Position numbers and translations under genes: made by a program. 64,000 nt of DNA, taken from NCBI GenBank assembly GCA_030429235.1, contig JAUIDB010000008.1, positions 107,586 through 171,585 on the forward strand. The letters are read 5' to 3'. The number at the start of each line of letters is the position of its first letter. Position 1 is the first letter of the stretch. Positions 51,033 through 59,136 of the stretch are shown here, piece after piece. The notes under the pieces were generated by a model. It saw only the letters and a list, made by a program, of their open reading frames with translations. It was not told the origin of the DNA and searched no databases. The stretch is from Thermoanaerobaculia bacterium (GTDB lineage: Bacteria; Acidobacteriota; Thermoanaerobaculia; Multivoradales; JAIOJS01).

Positions 51033-53576
51033 TCAGCCGTTTCTCGGGACGACGGACCGGGCCGGTGCGGTCGTCGCGGGTGAAGCCAGATGGCCACGTA
51101 CTCGTCGTAGCCAGATCTCGTCGTCGGAACGCCCCACGGCAAGGCGGCGTTCGACGTCGACCAGATGCTCGCGGGCCTCGGTCGGGTTGCCGGTGGCCAA
51201 GAGGGCCTCCGCGAGCACGGTACGGGTCTGCAGGATCAGGTGCTGGTTCTCGTCGTGATCGCGGCGCAGAGTCTCCAGCGCCCATTCGAGCCGGGGCAGG
51301 GCATCTCCTGGACGCCCTCGCTGGAGATCGATCTCGGCTTCGAGTCGCGCCACCAGTGCCAGGTCGCGGTGATCGTCGGGGAAGTGGAAGGCGTAGACCT
51401 CCCGCGCCCGCCGTAGCTGGGACGCAGCCTCGTCGACGGCACCCAGGCCGACCAGGACTCGACTGCGGCTGATCAGGGCCTTGGCGCGTCGGAAGTGGTC
51501 GGGAGGAAAAAGTTCCTCCGTCCGTTCGAGTCCGATGAGGCTGAGTCGCTGCGCCGCTGTCACATGGCCCAGTGCACTCTCGACCAGGGCGAGGTTCAGT
51601 TCGGTGCGAGCAACCTCGACCCAGAGCTGATGCGCTCGACGGATTTTCAAGGCTTCGACACAGTCGGCCCTCGCCTGGGTATATTGACCCAGATCCCGGT
51701 AGGCGAAGCAGAGATCGTTCAAGGCTTGTGCGACCTCGAGGTGATCGTCACCGTAGAGCTGTCGACGCAGGGTCAGACTCTTCTGCCTCAACTCGAGCAT
51801 CGGTTCGAGTTCACCCTGCATCCCGTGGATGTAGCTCAGTCGAGTCAGGACCTCGGCCAGTGCCTGACGCCCGGCTGGGTCGGTGCGGGTCTCGTAGTGC
51901 TGTCGCGCCTCGTGCAACAGCGCCTTGGCCTGTTGGTGGTGCCCCAGGGCACCGTGGGCCCACGCCAGCAGGAGGATCGAGGTTGCGAGTTTGGCGGGGT
52001 CCTCCTGGTAGGCCCGGCGCGCGGCTACGCTCTGATCCAGGAGTTCGAGGGCCTGGGGAAAGCTGCCGAGCTGGTAGTAGACGCGGCCCAGAATCTCGTC
52101 GATCTCGGTGCGAGCCGTCGATTCGGCCGGCAGTTCCTGATCGGCGCGCTCGACACCACGGCGAAGGAGTTGTAGCACGCTGACCTTTTCCCCCTGCAGG
52201 CGAAATGAGGTGTCGGTGAGAAGCGATACCAGGAAGTCGGCGACTTCTTGTTTCTCGACCGCCAGTGCGGCCGAGGCGGCGGCTTGTCGTTCGGCTCGCT
52301 CCCGAGCCTGGCGGGCTCGACGATTCTGGTCGGCCAGCCCCACCAGAAGCAGCAGCAGGAGGCTCGCCAGCGACGCGATGGCAGGGTGTCGCCGCACCAG
52401 TTTGCGGCCTCGGTAGGCCCAGCCGCCCTGGCGGGCATCGACCGCTCGGTGGTCGAGCAGGCGCTCGAGATCGCGAACCAGGGCATCCACCGAGGCGTAG
52501 CGGTCCGCGGGGTCGGCCTCGGTGGCGCGACGCAGAATCGCGTCGAGGTCACCCGTGAGCTGGCGCCGGAGTCCGGCGACGGTAGTCCGGCGTCGGGTGG
52601 CGATCGAGTCCGCGTCGTGGCCTCGACCGAGCGCTTCGTGGGCGGGCGGGATGGGGTCGGTCAGGGCATTGCGGATCCAGCCTTCGAGGGGCTCCTCGAC
52701 GCGCGGTCGAGCGCGCTGACCGCAGGCCAACTCGTAGGCGAGGAGACCGAGCTGATAGACGTCGGAACTGGTGGTCGCGGTGTCGCCGGCGAGCAACTCC
52801 GGACTGGCGTACTCGGGGGTGAGTCGGCGCAGCACCAGGCCGCCAGTCTCTTCGATCGAATCCCCGCCGAGCAACTCGGCGATACCGAAGTCGAGGAGCT
52901 TGACGATCCCCTCCGAGGTCACCAGGATGTTGGCGGGTTTGAGGTCGCAGTGCACGATCAGACGGCGGTGGGCCGCCTGGACGGCTCGTGCGGCCGCGAT
53001 CACGAGTCGGAGTCGTGCGTCCAGGGGCAGGCGTTCGCGGTCACAATGCTCGACGATCGAGCTCCCGTCGACCAGCTCCATGACCAGGAAGGGCCGCCCT
53101 TCGTCGTCGACGCCCCCGTCGAGCAGTCGGGCAATGCTGTCGTGACTGAGATCGGCCAGGATCTGTCGTTCGCGCTGGAACCGTTGTACGGCGCTTTGCG
53201 AGAGGCTGCCGGCCGACAGGAACTTCAGCGCGACCTGCTGTTCGAACACACCGTCAGCGCGTTCCGCTCGCCAGACGATGCCCATACCGCCGCGGCCGAT
53301 CGGTTCGACCAGGCGGTAGGCGCCGATCCGGTCGTCAGCTCGCGGTTCGTCGGCCAGGCTCGCGGCGAAGCGGCGGGTCGTGGCCTCGGGGCTCTGCCGG
53401 CTTACCACGGTCGTTTCGTCGAGGCGATCGAGTTCGAGCAGACGCTGAACCTCGCGCACCAGGGTCGAGTCCTCGCGGTGCGCGGAAAGCAGAGCCTCCT
53501 TTTCGCTGGCGGATCCGGCCTCCAGTAGTTTCTCGAAGAGCTGATCGATCTCGGCGAAACGTTCCGGGGTGAACAT
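51033..53576 (-). CDS. Ser/Thr protein kinase with TPR repeats
   Basis: 847 residues. Kinase domain about 80-350 (IGRGGMGIVWRAE, VALKFL, VHCDLKPANIL, LLDFGIAELL), a membrane segment near 395-415, then TPR repeats to the C-terminus (LTRLSYIHGMQGELEPML, ALNDLCFAYRDLGQYTQA). The HCDLKPAN loop has Cys in place of Arg, so it is a non-RD kinase. It lies 12 bases downstream of an ECF sigma gene on the same strand, a common acidobacterial pair in which the kinase may control the sigma factor. Confidence 0.93.
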   Translation of the reverse strand: MFTPERFAEIDQLFEKLLEAGSASEKEALLSAHREDSTLVREVQRLLELDRLDETTVVSRQSPEATTRRFAASLADEPRADDRIGAYRLVEPIGRGGMGIVWRAERADGVFEQQVALKFLSAGSLSQSAVQRFQRERQILADLSHDSIARLLDGGVDDEGRPFLVMELVDGSSIVEHCDRERLPLDARLRLVIAAARAVQAAHRRLIVHCDLKPANILVTSEGIVKLLDFGIAELLGGDSIEETGGLVLRRLTPEYASPELLAGDTATTSSDVYQLGLLAYELACGQRARPRVEEPLEGWIRNALTDPIPPAHEALGRGHDADSIATRRRTTVAGLRRQLTGDLDAILRRATEADPADRYASVDALVRDLERLLDHRAVDARQGGWAYRGRKLVRRHPAIASLASLLLLLLVGLADQNRRARQARERAERQAAASAALAVEKQEVADFLVSLLTDTSFRLQGEKVSVLQLLRRGVERADQELPAESTARTEIDEILGRVYYQLGSFPQALELLDQSVAARRAYQEDPAKLATSILLLAWAHGALGHHQQAKALLHEARQHYETRTDPAGRQALAEVLTRLSYIHGMQGELEPMLELRQKSLTLRRQLYGDDHLEVAQALNDLCFAYRDLGQYTQARADCVEALKIRRAHQLWVEVARTELNLALVESALGHVTAAQRLSLIGLERTEELFPPDHFRRAKALISRSRVLVGLGAVDEAASQLRRAREVYAFHFPDDHRDLALVARLEAEIDLQRGRPGDALPRLEWALETLRRDHDENQHLILQTRTVLAEALLATGNPTEAREHLVDVERRLAVGRSDDEIWLRRVRGHLASPATTAPARSVVPRNG

Positions 53577-53588
53577 GCTCGTGACGCC

Positions 53589-54179
53589 CTAGATCGAAAC
53601 GTCGGCCGGCGTCGCAGCCCCGAGTAGACGGAGCAGCCAGGCTCGGGCCCGCCGCCAGTCTCGTTGGACGGTGCGAGTCGAGACGTGCAACGAGGCGGCG
53701 ATCTCTGCTTCGGTCATGCCGGCGAAAAAGCGGGCCTCGACGATCCCGGCCAAGCGGGAATCGAGAGCCGCCAGTTGGTCCAGTGCGCTGTGCACGGCGA
53801 GCACCGTTTCGGCGTCGGAGCCGATCCCGAGACGATCCGTCTCGAGCGTGAGGGGAGAGGCTCCTCCGCCCCGCTTCTCCGCGCTGCGGCGGCGGGCGTG
53901 GTCGACGACCACGAACCGCATCGCCCGTGAGAGGACGGCATAGAAGTGCGACCGGTCCTGCCACTGAACGTCGACCTCCCCGGCGAGGCGGAGATAGACC
54001 TCGTGGACCAGGGCGGCGGTATCGAGAGTCTGCGAGGGGCGCGACCGTCGGAGCTGCTGCCGGGCGAGTTGATGCAGGCGGTCGTAGGACAGGGCGACGA
54101 GTTCATCGAAGGCCTCCTGCGATCCTGCAGCGTGGCGATGGAGAAGCCGCGTGAGTTCACCGGGAGCGGGTTCGGGCAT
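53589..54179 (-). CDS. ECF sigma factor, TIGR02999 (Sig-70_X6) type
   Basis: 196 residues. Region 2 has EAFDELVALSYDRLHQLARQQL and HEVYLRLAGE, FYAVLSRAMRFVVVDHARRR; region 4 has LAGIVEARFFAGMTEAEIAASLHVSTRTVQRDWRRARAWL. This layout is that of the acidobacterial and planctomycete group usually paired with a Ser/Thr kinase and lacking an anti-sigma factor. TAGGAT lies six bases before the ATG, with no other ribosome binding site. Targets unknown. Confidence 0.93.
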   Translation of the reverse strand: MPEPAPGELTRLLHRHAAGSQEAFDELVALSYDRLHQLARQQLRRSRPSQTLDTAALVHEVYLRLAGEVDVQWQDRSHFYAVLSRAMRFVVVDHARRRSAEKRGGGASPLTLETDRLGIGSDAETVLAVHSALDQLAALDSRLAGIVEARFFAGMTEAEIAASLHVSTRTVQRDWRRARAWLLRLLGAATPADVSI

Positions 54180-54185
54180 GCCTGC

Positions 54186-54191
54186 ATCCTA
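54186..54191 (-). promoter_or_regulatory. TANNNT -10 box six bases before the ECF sigma ATG
   Basis: TAGGAT, then GCAGGC, then ATG at 54179. The AGGA inside the box could instead be a Shine-Dalgarno sequence, so the case is ambiguous. The same 14-base context occurs before the crp gene at 16725. Confidence 0.3.
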
Positions 54192-54248
54192 CTGCGGCTC
54201 GTCCCGACTCGCGCCGTCGCGATCCCCGCGGGACCCCGGCCTCGAGCG

Positions 54249-55772
54249 CTACCAGGCGGAAGTGTCACCGGACTCGAAGCCGTCGACGAAGATCCAGTTG
54301 CCCAGGATCAACTCCCCGAAGATCTCTTCCTCGTTGTCGACCTGAATGCCGGTGTCGTCGTCGCCCTGCCACACGGCGAGCAATGGGCCGGGGCCGGACG
54401 ACAGAGCCACCGCCTTGGCGTCGAACAGCTCCGGGTCGGGACCCTCGCCGCCGAGGTCGCTGATGGCCATCCTCGGGCCAAAGCCCTGGGGGTTGCGAAG
54501 GCTACGGCCCCAGACCTCTCGGTCGAGGTCGGGACCTCCACCCTTGGCGGCGGGCACCGTGTCGGCTCCGAACCAGGTGATGAGGAACTGCTGGCCAGCT
54601 TCACTCCAACCGACGGCGGGAAACCAGCCTCCGGTGATCGGATCGGTCGGATCCCCCATTCGTCCGGCCCAGCCCTGCTCGGTGAGGGGAGTGCCATCGG
54701 TGTCCAGCGCTCGCACCCAAATGTCGCGTTTGAGCGGATGGAATCCGTTCCCTTCGACTCGAGCCTCCCAGGCGACCAGAATCGTCTCGTGCGACGAGCC
54801 GATCGCGACCGCGGCGTCCCGAGCGCGGAAGGTGTCGTCGAGCGTCGAGCCGGTGTCGGACAACTGGTCCCAAGCGTCGATCACCGCAAGGTCGGAATCG
54901 ACGAACGCGCCGAAGACTTCGTAGTGGCCGTGGACCCAGCCGAGACGAACGTCGTCGCCGTGAAAGACGACGAAGAAGCGGGTCGAAACGGGTTCGTAGA
55001 CCAGGGCTGGCGAAAAGGCCCGAGCCTGGGGGTCGCCGAGCACGCCGAGATGGGTGAGCCGGGTTGGAGCCCCGACCGGTGATCCCGTGCTGTCGAGGCG
55101 TTGCCCGAAGATCTCACGCTCGCCGGCAGAGAGGCCAGCTCCCTTGCGGTCTGAACTCCACACCACCAGCCATTCCTGTAGCGACGAGCCCCAAGCCACC
55201 GCTGGGTTCGCCGCGTCGCGGTTGGGGTCGGGCATCCCGTCACCCGAGTCACTGAGCTTGCGAGTCAAGGCGCTGGACCAGCCGCCACCGGCGGCCCACG
55301 ACACCCGCTTCGAGAATACCTCGGCCTGGTTGTCGGCCGCGTCGTAGTTGGCGTCGTCGGCCGACCAGACGATCAGAAAGTCGTCGTTTTCACCCCAGGC
55401 GCAGTCGACTTCGAAAGCACCTCGCTCGGGCTCCATGTCAGGACCGACGTGGGAGACTCTGAGGACGCTCGAGATCGGGGTCAGGTCGCCGCCGTCGAAG
55501 ATCTGCGCGAACACCTCGGTCTCCTGGGTTAGGAGTCCGAATCCCGCGTCGTCGGCGATCCAGGCAACGAGGTAGTGGTTGCTGGTCGGACTGTAGGCGA
55601 CGGCCGGGCGGACGGCGTCGCGGAACGGGTCGCCCGGAGGCATGATTTCGGTGAGTTGGACATCGTCGGCTCCGATTCTCACCTGAGCGGCAAGGGGAGC
55701 GAGGCTAGGGCAGAGCACGAGCAGTGCCACGGCGAGCCGGGTGGGCCGCGGCGGACAGGCCAGTCGGAGCAT
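54249..55772 (-). CDS. Exported protein with seven W/D repeats and DGFESGDT tail
   Basis: 507 residues. Signal peptide (about 1-29), then seven regularly spaced segments of the form hydrophobic-hydrophobic-x-W/F-x-x-D (YLVAWIADD, FLIVWSADD, WLVVWSSDR, FFVVFHGDD, ILVAWEARV, FLITWFGAD, LLAVWQGDD), suggesting a seven-bladed beta propeller. The C-terminus is WIFVDGFESGDTSAW. No catalytic motif. AAAGGA precedes the ATG. Possibly a binding or adhesion protein. Confidence 0.75.
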   Translation of the reverse strand: MLRLACPPRPTRLAVALLVLCPSLAPLAAQVRIGADDVQLTEIMPPGDPFRDAVRPAVAYSPTSNHYLVAWIADDAGFGLLTQETEVFAQIFDGGDLTPISSVLRVSHVGPDMEPERGAFEVDCAWGENDDFLIVWSADDANYDAADNQAEVFSKRVSWAAGGGWSSALTRKLSDSGDGMPDPNRDAANPAVAWGSSLQEWLVVWSSDRKGAGLSAGEREIFGQRLDSTGSPVGAPTRLTHLGVLGDPQARAFSPALVYEPVSTRFFVVFHGDDVRLGWVHGHYEVFGAFVDSDLAVIDAWDQLSDTGSTLDDTFRARDAAVAIGSSHETILVAWEARVEGNGFHPLKRDIWVRALDTDGTPLTEQGWAGRMGDPTDPITGGWFPAVGWSEAGQQFLITWFGADTVPAAKGGGPDLDREVWGRSLRNPQGFGPRMAISDLGGEGPDPELFDAKAVALSSGPGPLLAVWQGDDDTGIQVDNEEEIFGELILGNWIFVDGFESGDTSAW

Positions 55773-55939
55773 GGATGGATCCTTTCGCAGAAAACAGGTG
55801 CAGTGTCTCCGCTCGGGAGACCTTCGTTCTCTCTACTCATCGCCAGAGGGAGAAAGAACACGACACGCAGTCGTCTCACCTGCTCCCAGAGATGAGATTT
55901 CCGACGCTCCACCGAGTCTCCGAGTCTGCCTGCGGGTAG

Positions 55940-57367
55940 TCAGTCCTCGGGACGTTCTCCCGCCGGAGCCATCTTGACGATTCTGGGGTCGAAGCGGGCC
56001 AGAACGTCGACCAGGTCGCGTTGCGCGGCCATCACCTGGTGGATGTCGCGATAGACCCCCGGTACCTCGTCGATGCCGCAGGAAAGAACCTCGACCCCGC
56101 GCTCGGCCAGCAAGCGCCGTGTGTCCGACCAGGTGAAGGATTTCTTGGCCTGGGTCCGACTCATCAGTCGTCCGGCGCCGTGGGAAGCAGAGCGCAGCGA
56201 GTCGGGCTCGCCTCGTCCCTGGACCACGAAGGCGGGGGAGGCCATCGAGCCGGGGATGATACCGAGAACTCCGTCACCGGCCGGGGTGGCACCCTTGCGA
56301 TGTACCACCAGCGTTTCGCCGTCGTGCTCTTCGAGCCAGGCGAAGTTGTGGTGGTTCTCGACGTCGAGCAGCACCTCCACCCCCAGCGCTCGAGCGATGT
56401 GGTGGTGGATCAGCTCGTGGTTGGCGGCGGCATAGCGACCCATCAACTGCATCGCCTGCCAGTACTCTTGCCCCGGTTCCTGGTCGAGATCGAGCCACGC
56501 GAGGTGACGCAGTGGTTTCGGTAGCTCAGGGTGTTGGCGCATAGCGAGCTTGGAATAGTGACTGGCGACCGAGGCGCCGACTCCGCGACTTCCCGAATGC
56601 GAGAGGAGTGCGACGTACTTCCCGGCCACCAGACCCAGGGCTTCGCTGGCGGTCGGTTCGTCGATCGTGAGGATGCCGTACTCGACGAAGTGGTTGCCCG
56701 ACCCGCTGGTTCCGAGCTGCCGCCAACCCTTGTCCTTGAACCGTTGGGTCACCGGCGACCCCGACCAGTCTTCGTCGAGCACGCTGTGTTCCCGTCGGTC
56801 GCGAAACTCGGAACCGATGCCGAATCGGGTTTCGCGTTGGAGTACCTGCTTGAGCTGGTCACGATGCCCGTCGAGTCGGGAAACCGGAAGGTCGAACGCG
56901 GTCAGCTTCATGCGACAGGCGATGTCGACCCCGACGGCGTAGGGGATCACAGCGCCGCGGGTGCCGAGCACTCCTCCGATCGGCAGTCCGTAGCCGAGGT
57001 GGCCATCGGGCATCAACGCGGCCCGGGCGGCGATCGGCAGACGGCAGGCGTTTTCCATCTGCTCGAGGGTCTGGCGGTCGGCGTCGTGACCCCAACGCCG
57101 ATAGGGTGCGGGTTTGGCTCGGGGCGTGAAGGTATCCGCGGGGGACGATTGGACCGCCTGACGGGCGGTCACGAGGCGGGCCAACTCACCTAAGAACGGA
57201 TCCTGCATGAAGCCTTCGGGATGGTCGATCAACGCTCGGAACCGACGGCGCAAGACCGCCTTGGCGATCCCGCCCGCGGCGGCGGCCGCCGCGGCCTCGA
57301 CGGCGACCGGTAGCAGTTCCTTGGGCCCGTAGCCGAGCTTGATCAGTTCCCGCCGTTTGATCGACAT
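55940..57367 (-). CDS. rtcB: RtcB-family RNA ligase with N-terminal extension
   Basis: 475 residues. Motifs of the RtcB fold are present: LMPDGHLGYGLPIGGV, GVDIACRM (Cys metal ligand; GCGM is usual), GTSGSGNHFVE, ALLSHSGSRGVG, DVENHHNFAW, and VVHRKGATPA near the nucleotidyl-accepting His. The first 85 residues are extra and Ala-rich (EAAAAAAAGGIAKAVL). RtcB joins 2',3'-cyclic phosphate and 5'-hydroxyl RNA ends with GTP and manganese. No archease gene is nearby. CATGAT lies six bases upstream of the ATG. Confidence 0.93.
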   Translation of the reverse strand: MSIKRRELIKLGYGPKELLPVAVEAAAAAAAGGIAKAVLRRRFRALIDHPEGFMQDPFLGELARLVTARQAVQSSPADTFTPRAKPAPYRRWGHDADRQTLEQMENACRLPIAARAALMPDGHLGYGLPIGGVLGTRGAVIPYAVGVDIACRMKLTAFDLPVSRLDGHRDQLKQVLQRETRFGIGSEFRDRREHSVLDEDWSGSPVTQRFKDKGWRQLGTSGSGNHFVEYGILTIDEPTASEALGLVAGKYVALLSHSGSRGVGASVASHYSKLAMRQHPELPKPLRHLAWLDLDQEPGQEYWQAMQLMGRYAAANHELIHHHIARALGVEVLLDVENHHNFAWLEEHDGETLVVHRKGATPAGDGVLGIIPGSMASPAFVVQGRGEPDSLRSASHGAGRLMSRTQAKKSFTWSDTRRLLAERGVEVLSCGIDEVPGVYRDIHQVMAAQRDLVDVLARFDPRIVKMAPAGERPED

Positions 57368-57513
57368 CGGCCGATCATGTCGCGCGTCAGAGGGGTCCGC
57401 AACCCGCTCCGAAGTGACTGAGAAGTGGATCACAGCCGGTCTCGCGGTCAGAGGCTACCATCGAGATTCGTTCCCAACCCTCTGATCGACCTTGGACATC
57501 TGGAAAGCTCAGC

Positions 57514-59100
57514 ATGCGATCCCCGAACTGGTTCCGTCATCAACTCCTCTCGTGTGGATTCGCAACGCTTGTCGCGGCGGTAGCTCCAGGGTCTGGCTCG
57601 GAGACCCCCGAGCTGTTCTCCGATGGCTTCGAGCGCGGCTCGGTCTGGAGCTGGAGTTCGGCCAATGGTGCCCCTCCGCTCGGTGCACCAGGGGTTTGCC
57701 CGCCGCCCATCACCGCCGTCGATACCACGGGAGCGACCACCGTCGGTGACGGCACCCCCGGAAGCTGCACCGAAGCGACTCTGCTGACCGCCGTCGCCAC
57801 CCACAACGGAGCGATAGGATTCGACTGTGGGCCGGACCCGCACACAATCTTCTTGACCGCGCAATTGGAAGTGGACGACGACCTGGTGATCGACGGTGGC
57901 GGTCTGATCACCTTGAGCGGGGGAGGTACGACGCGGATCCTCGACTTCCAGCCGTCACAGCCCCGCACGCTCACGGTGCAGAACCTCACCTTTCGGGATG
58001 GCTCGACCGCCCACTTGAGCGGGAGCTCGACCGAACACGGTGGCGCGGCGATCTATCGAGGTTCGTCCGGCACGCTCAATGTGCTCGACAGCTACTTCTT
58101 CGACAACGTGGGGCCGCAGTTCGGCCAGGATGTCGCGGGAGGGGCGATCTACTCGTTCGGGAGCCCGTGGACCACCATCGTCGGCAGCGTCTTTCTCGAC
58201 AATCGCTGCAGCAGTGGTGGCGCCTTGGGACACCTCTTCGCCAACCTCTCTCTGGTCAACAGTCTGCTGGACGGCAATCTGGCCACCGGCACCGGAGGCA
58301 ATCCGGGCAACGGAGGCAACGGCGGCGCGATCTACAGCGACGGCAACAACCAGACCCTCTCGCTCTGTGGCGTCGTCCTGTCGGACAACCACGCCAATGT
58401 CGCCGGCGGCGGCTTGATGCGGGTGTCCAACAACGGCGTCGGCCCGATGATCATCGACCGCAGCATGATCCAGGGCAACGTGGGCGTGGCGCAGGCGGGA
58501 GGACTCTATCTCCAGGGACTGCAGACCACCATCGTCGACTCGACGATCTCCGGCAACCACTCGGCGAGTCGAGGGGGCATGACGGTGTTCACCAATCCTG
58601 GGGCTCAGACGCTCGACATGACCAACGTCACCCTGGCCGAGAACACGGCCAGCGGCAACCTCGGAGCGGGGATGGCGGTCGATGACGCGATCACCGGCGC
58701 CCTCAGTCATCTGACCATCGTTCGCAACAGCAATACCGGGGCCGCCTCCTTCGGGAGTGCGATCGCCGGCGGCGCCGGGTTGAACCTCGACCACAGCCTC
58801 CTGGTCGACAACGAGAAGGTCTTCATCTGGGAGAACACCAGCTGTACCCGGACGCTGTCGGGTTCCGGCAACGTCCAGTGGCCCGACTTCAATGTGGGGG
58901 GGCAGCCCGAACTACCTTGCGCCACCGGAGTGCTCTTCCAAGATGTTCCCCTCGGGCCTCTACAGAACCACGGCGGGTTCACCGACACCGTCGTGCCCAG
59001 CAACTCATCGATCATCGAGAGCCTGAATGGCTGCTCGGGTTCCGACCAGCGCGGGGTGCCGCGGGGCGCGACCTGTACCCCCGGGGCGGTAGAACCCTAG
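57514..59100 (+). CDS. Secreted parallel beta-helix protein with N-terminal DGFE motif
   Basis: 528 residues. Signal peptide (about 1-29) is followed at once by ELFSDGFERGSVWSWSSAN, a variant of the tail that ends four other exported proteins here. A CTEATLLTAV motif then starts a beta-helix with units such as LTVQNLTFRDGSTA and LVNSLLDGNLATGTGG. No tail motif at the C-terminus. Probably a surface or secreted protein. Weak GGAAAG ribosome binding site. Confidence 0.75.
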   Translation: MRSPNWFRHQLLSCGFATLVAAVAPGSGSETPELFSDGFERGSVWSWSSANGAPPLGAPGVCPPPITAVDTTGATTVGDGTPGSCTEATLLTAVATHNGAIGFDCGPDPHTIFLTAQLEVDDDLVIDGGGLITLSGGGTTRILDFQPSQPRTLTVQNLTFRDGSTAHLSGSSTEHGGAAIYRGSSGTLNVLDSYFFDNVGPQFGQDVAGGAIYSFGSPWTTIVGSVFLDNRCSSGGALGHLFANLSLVNSLLDGNLATGTGGNPGNGGNGGAIYSDGNNQTLSLCGVVLSDNHANVAGGGLMRVSNNGVGPMIIDRSMIQGNVGVAQAGGLYLQGLQTTIVDSTISGNHSASRGGMTVFTNPGAQTLDMTNVTLAENTASGNLGAGMAVDDAITGALSHLTIVRNSNTGAASFGSAIAGGAGLNLDHSLLVDNEKVFIWENTSCTRTLSGSGNVQWPDFNVGGQPELPCATGVLFQDVPLGPLQNHGGFTDTVVPSNSSIIESLNGCSGSDQRGVPRGATCTPGAVEP

Positions 59101-59115
59101 TTCCGAGGAACTAGG
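59096..59115. terminator. Hairpin over the beta-helix gene stop codon
   Basis: CCTAGTTCC (59096-59104) and GGAACTAGG (59107-59115) are perfect inverted 9-mers with a 2-base centre. The TAG stop at 59098-59100 is inside the stem. Convergent with htrA. Confidence 0.45.
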
Positions 59116-59136
59116 CATTCAGAGAGGGAAGCGTGG

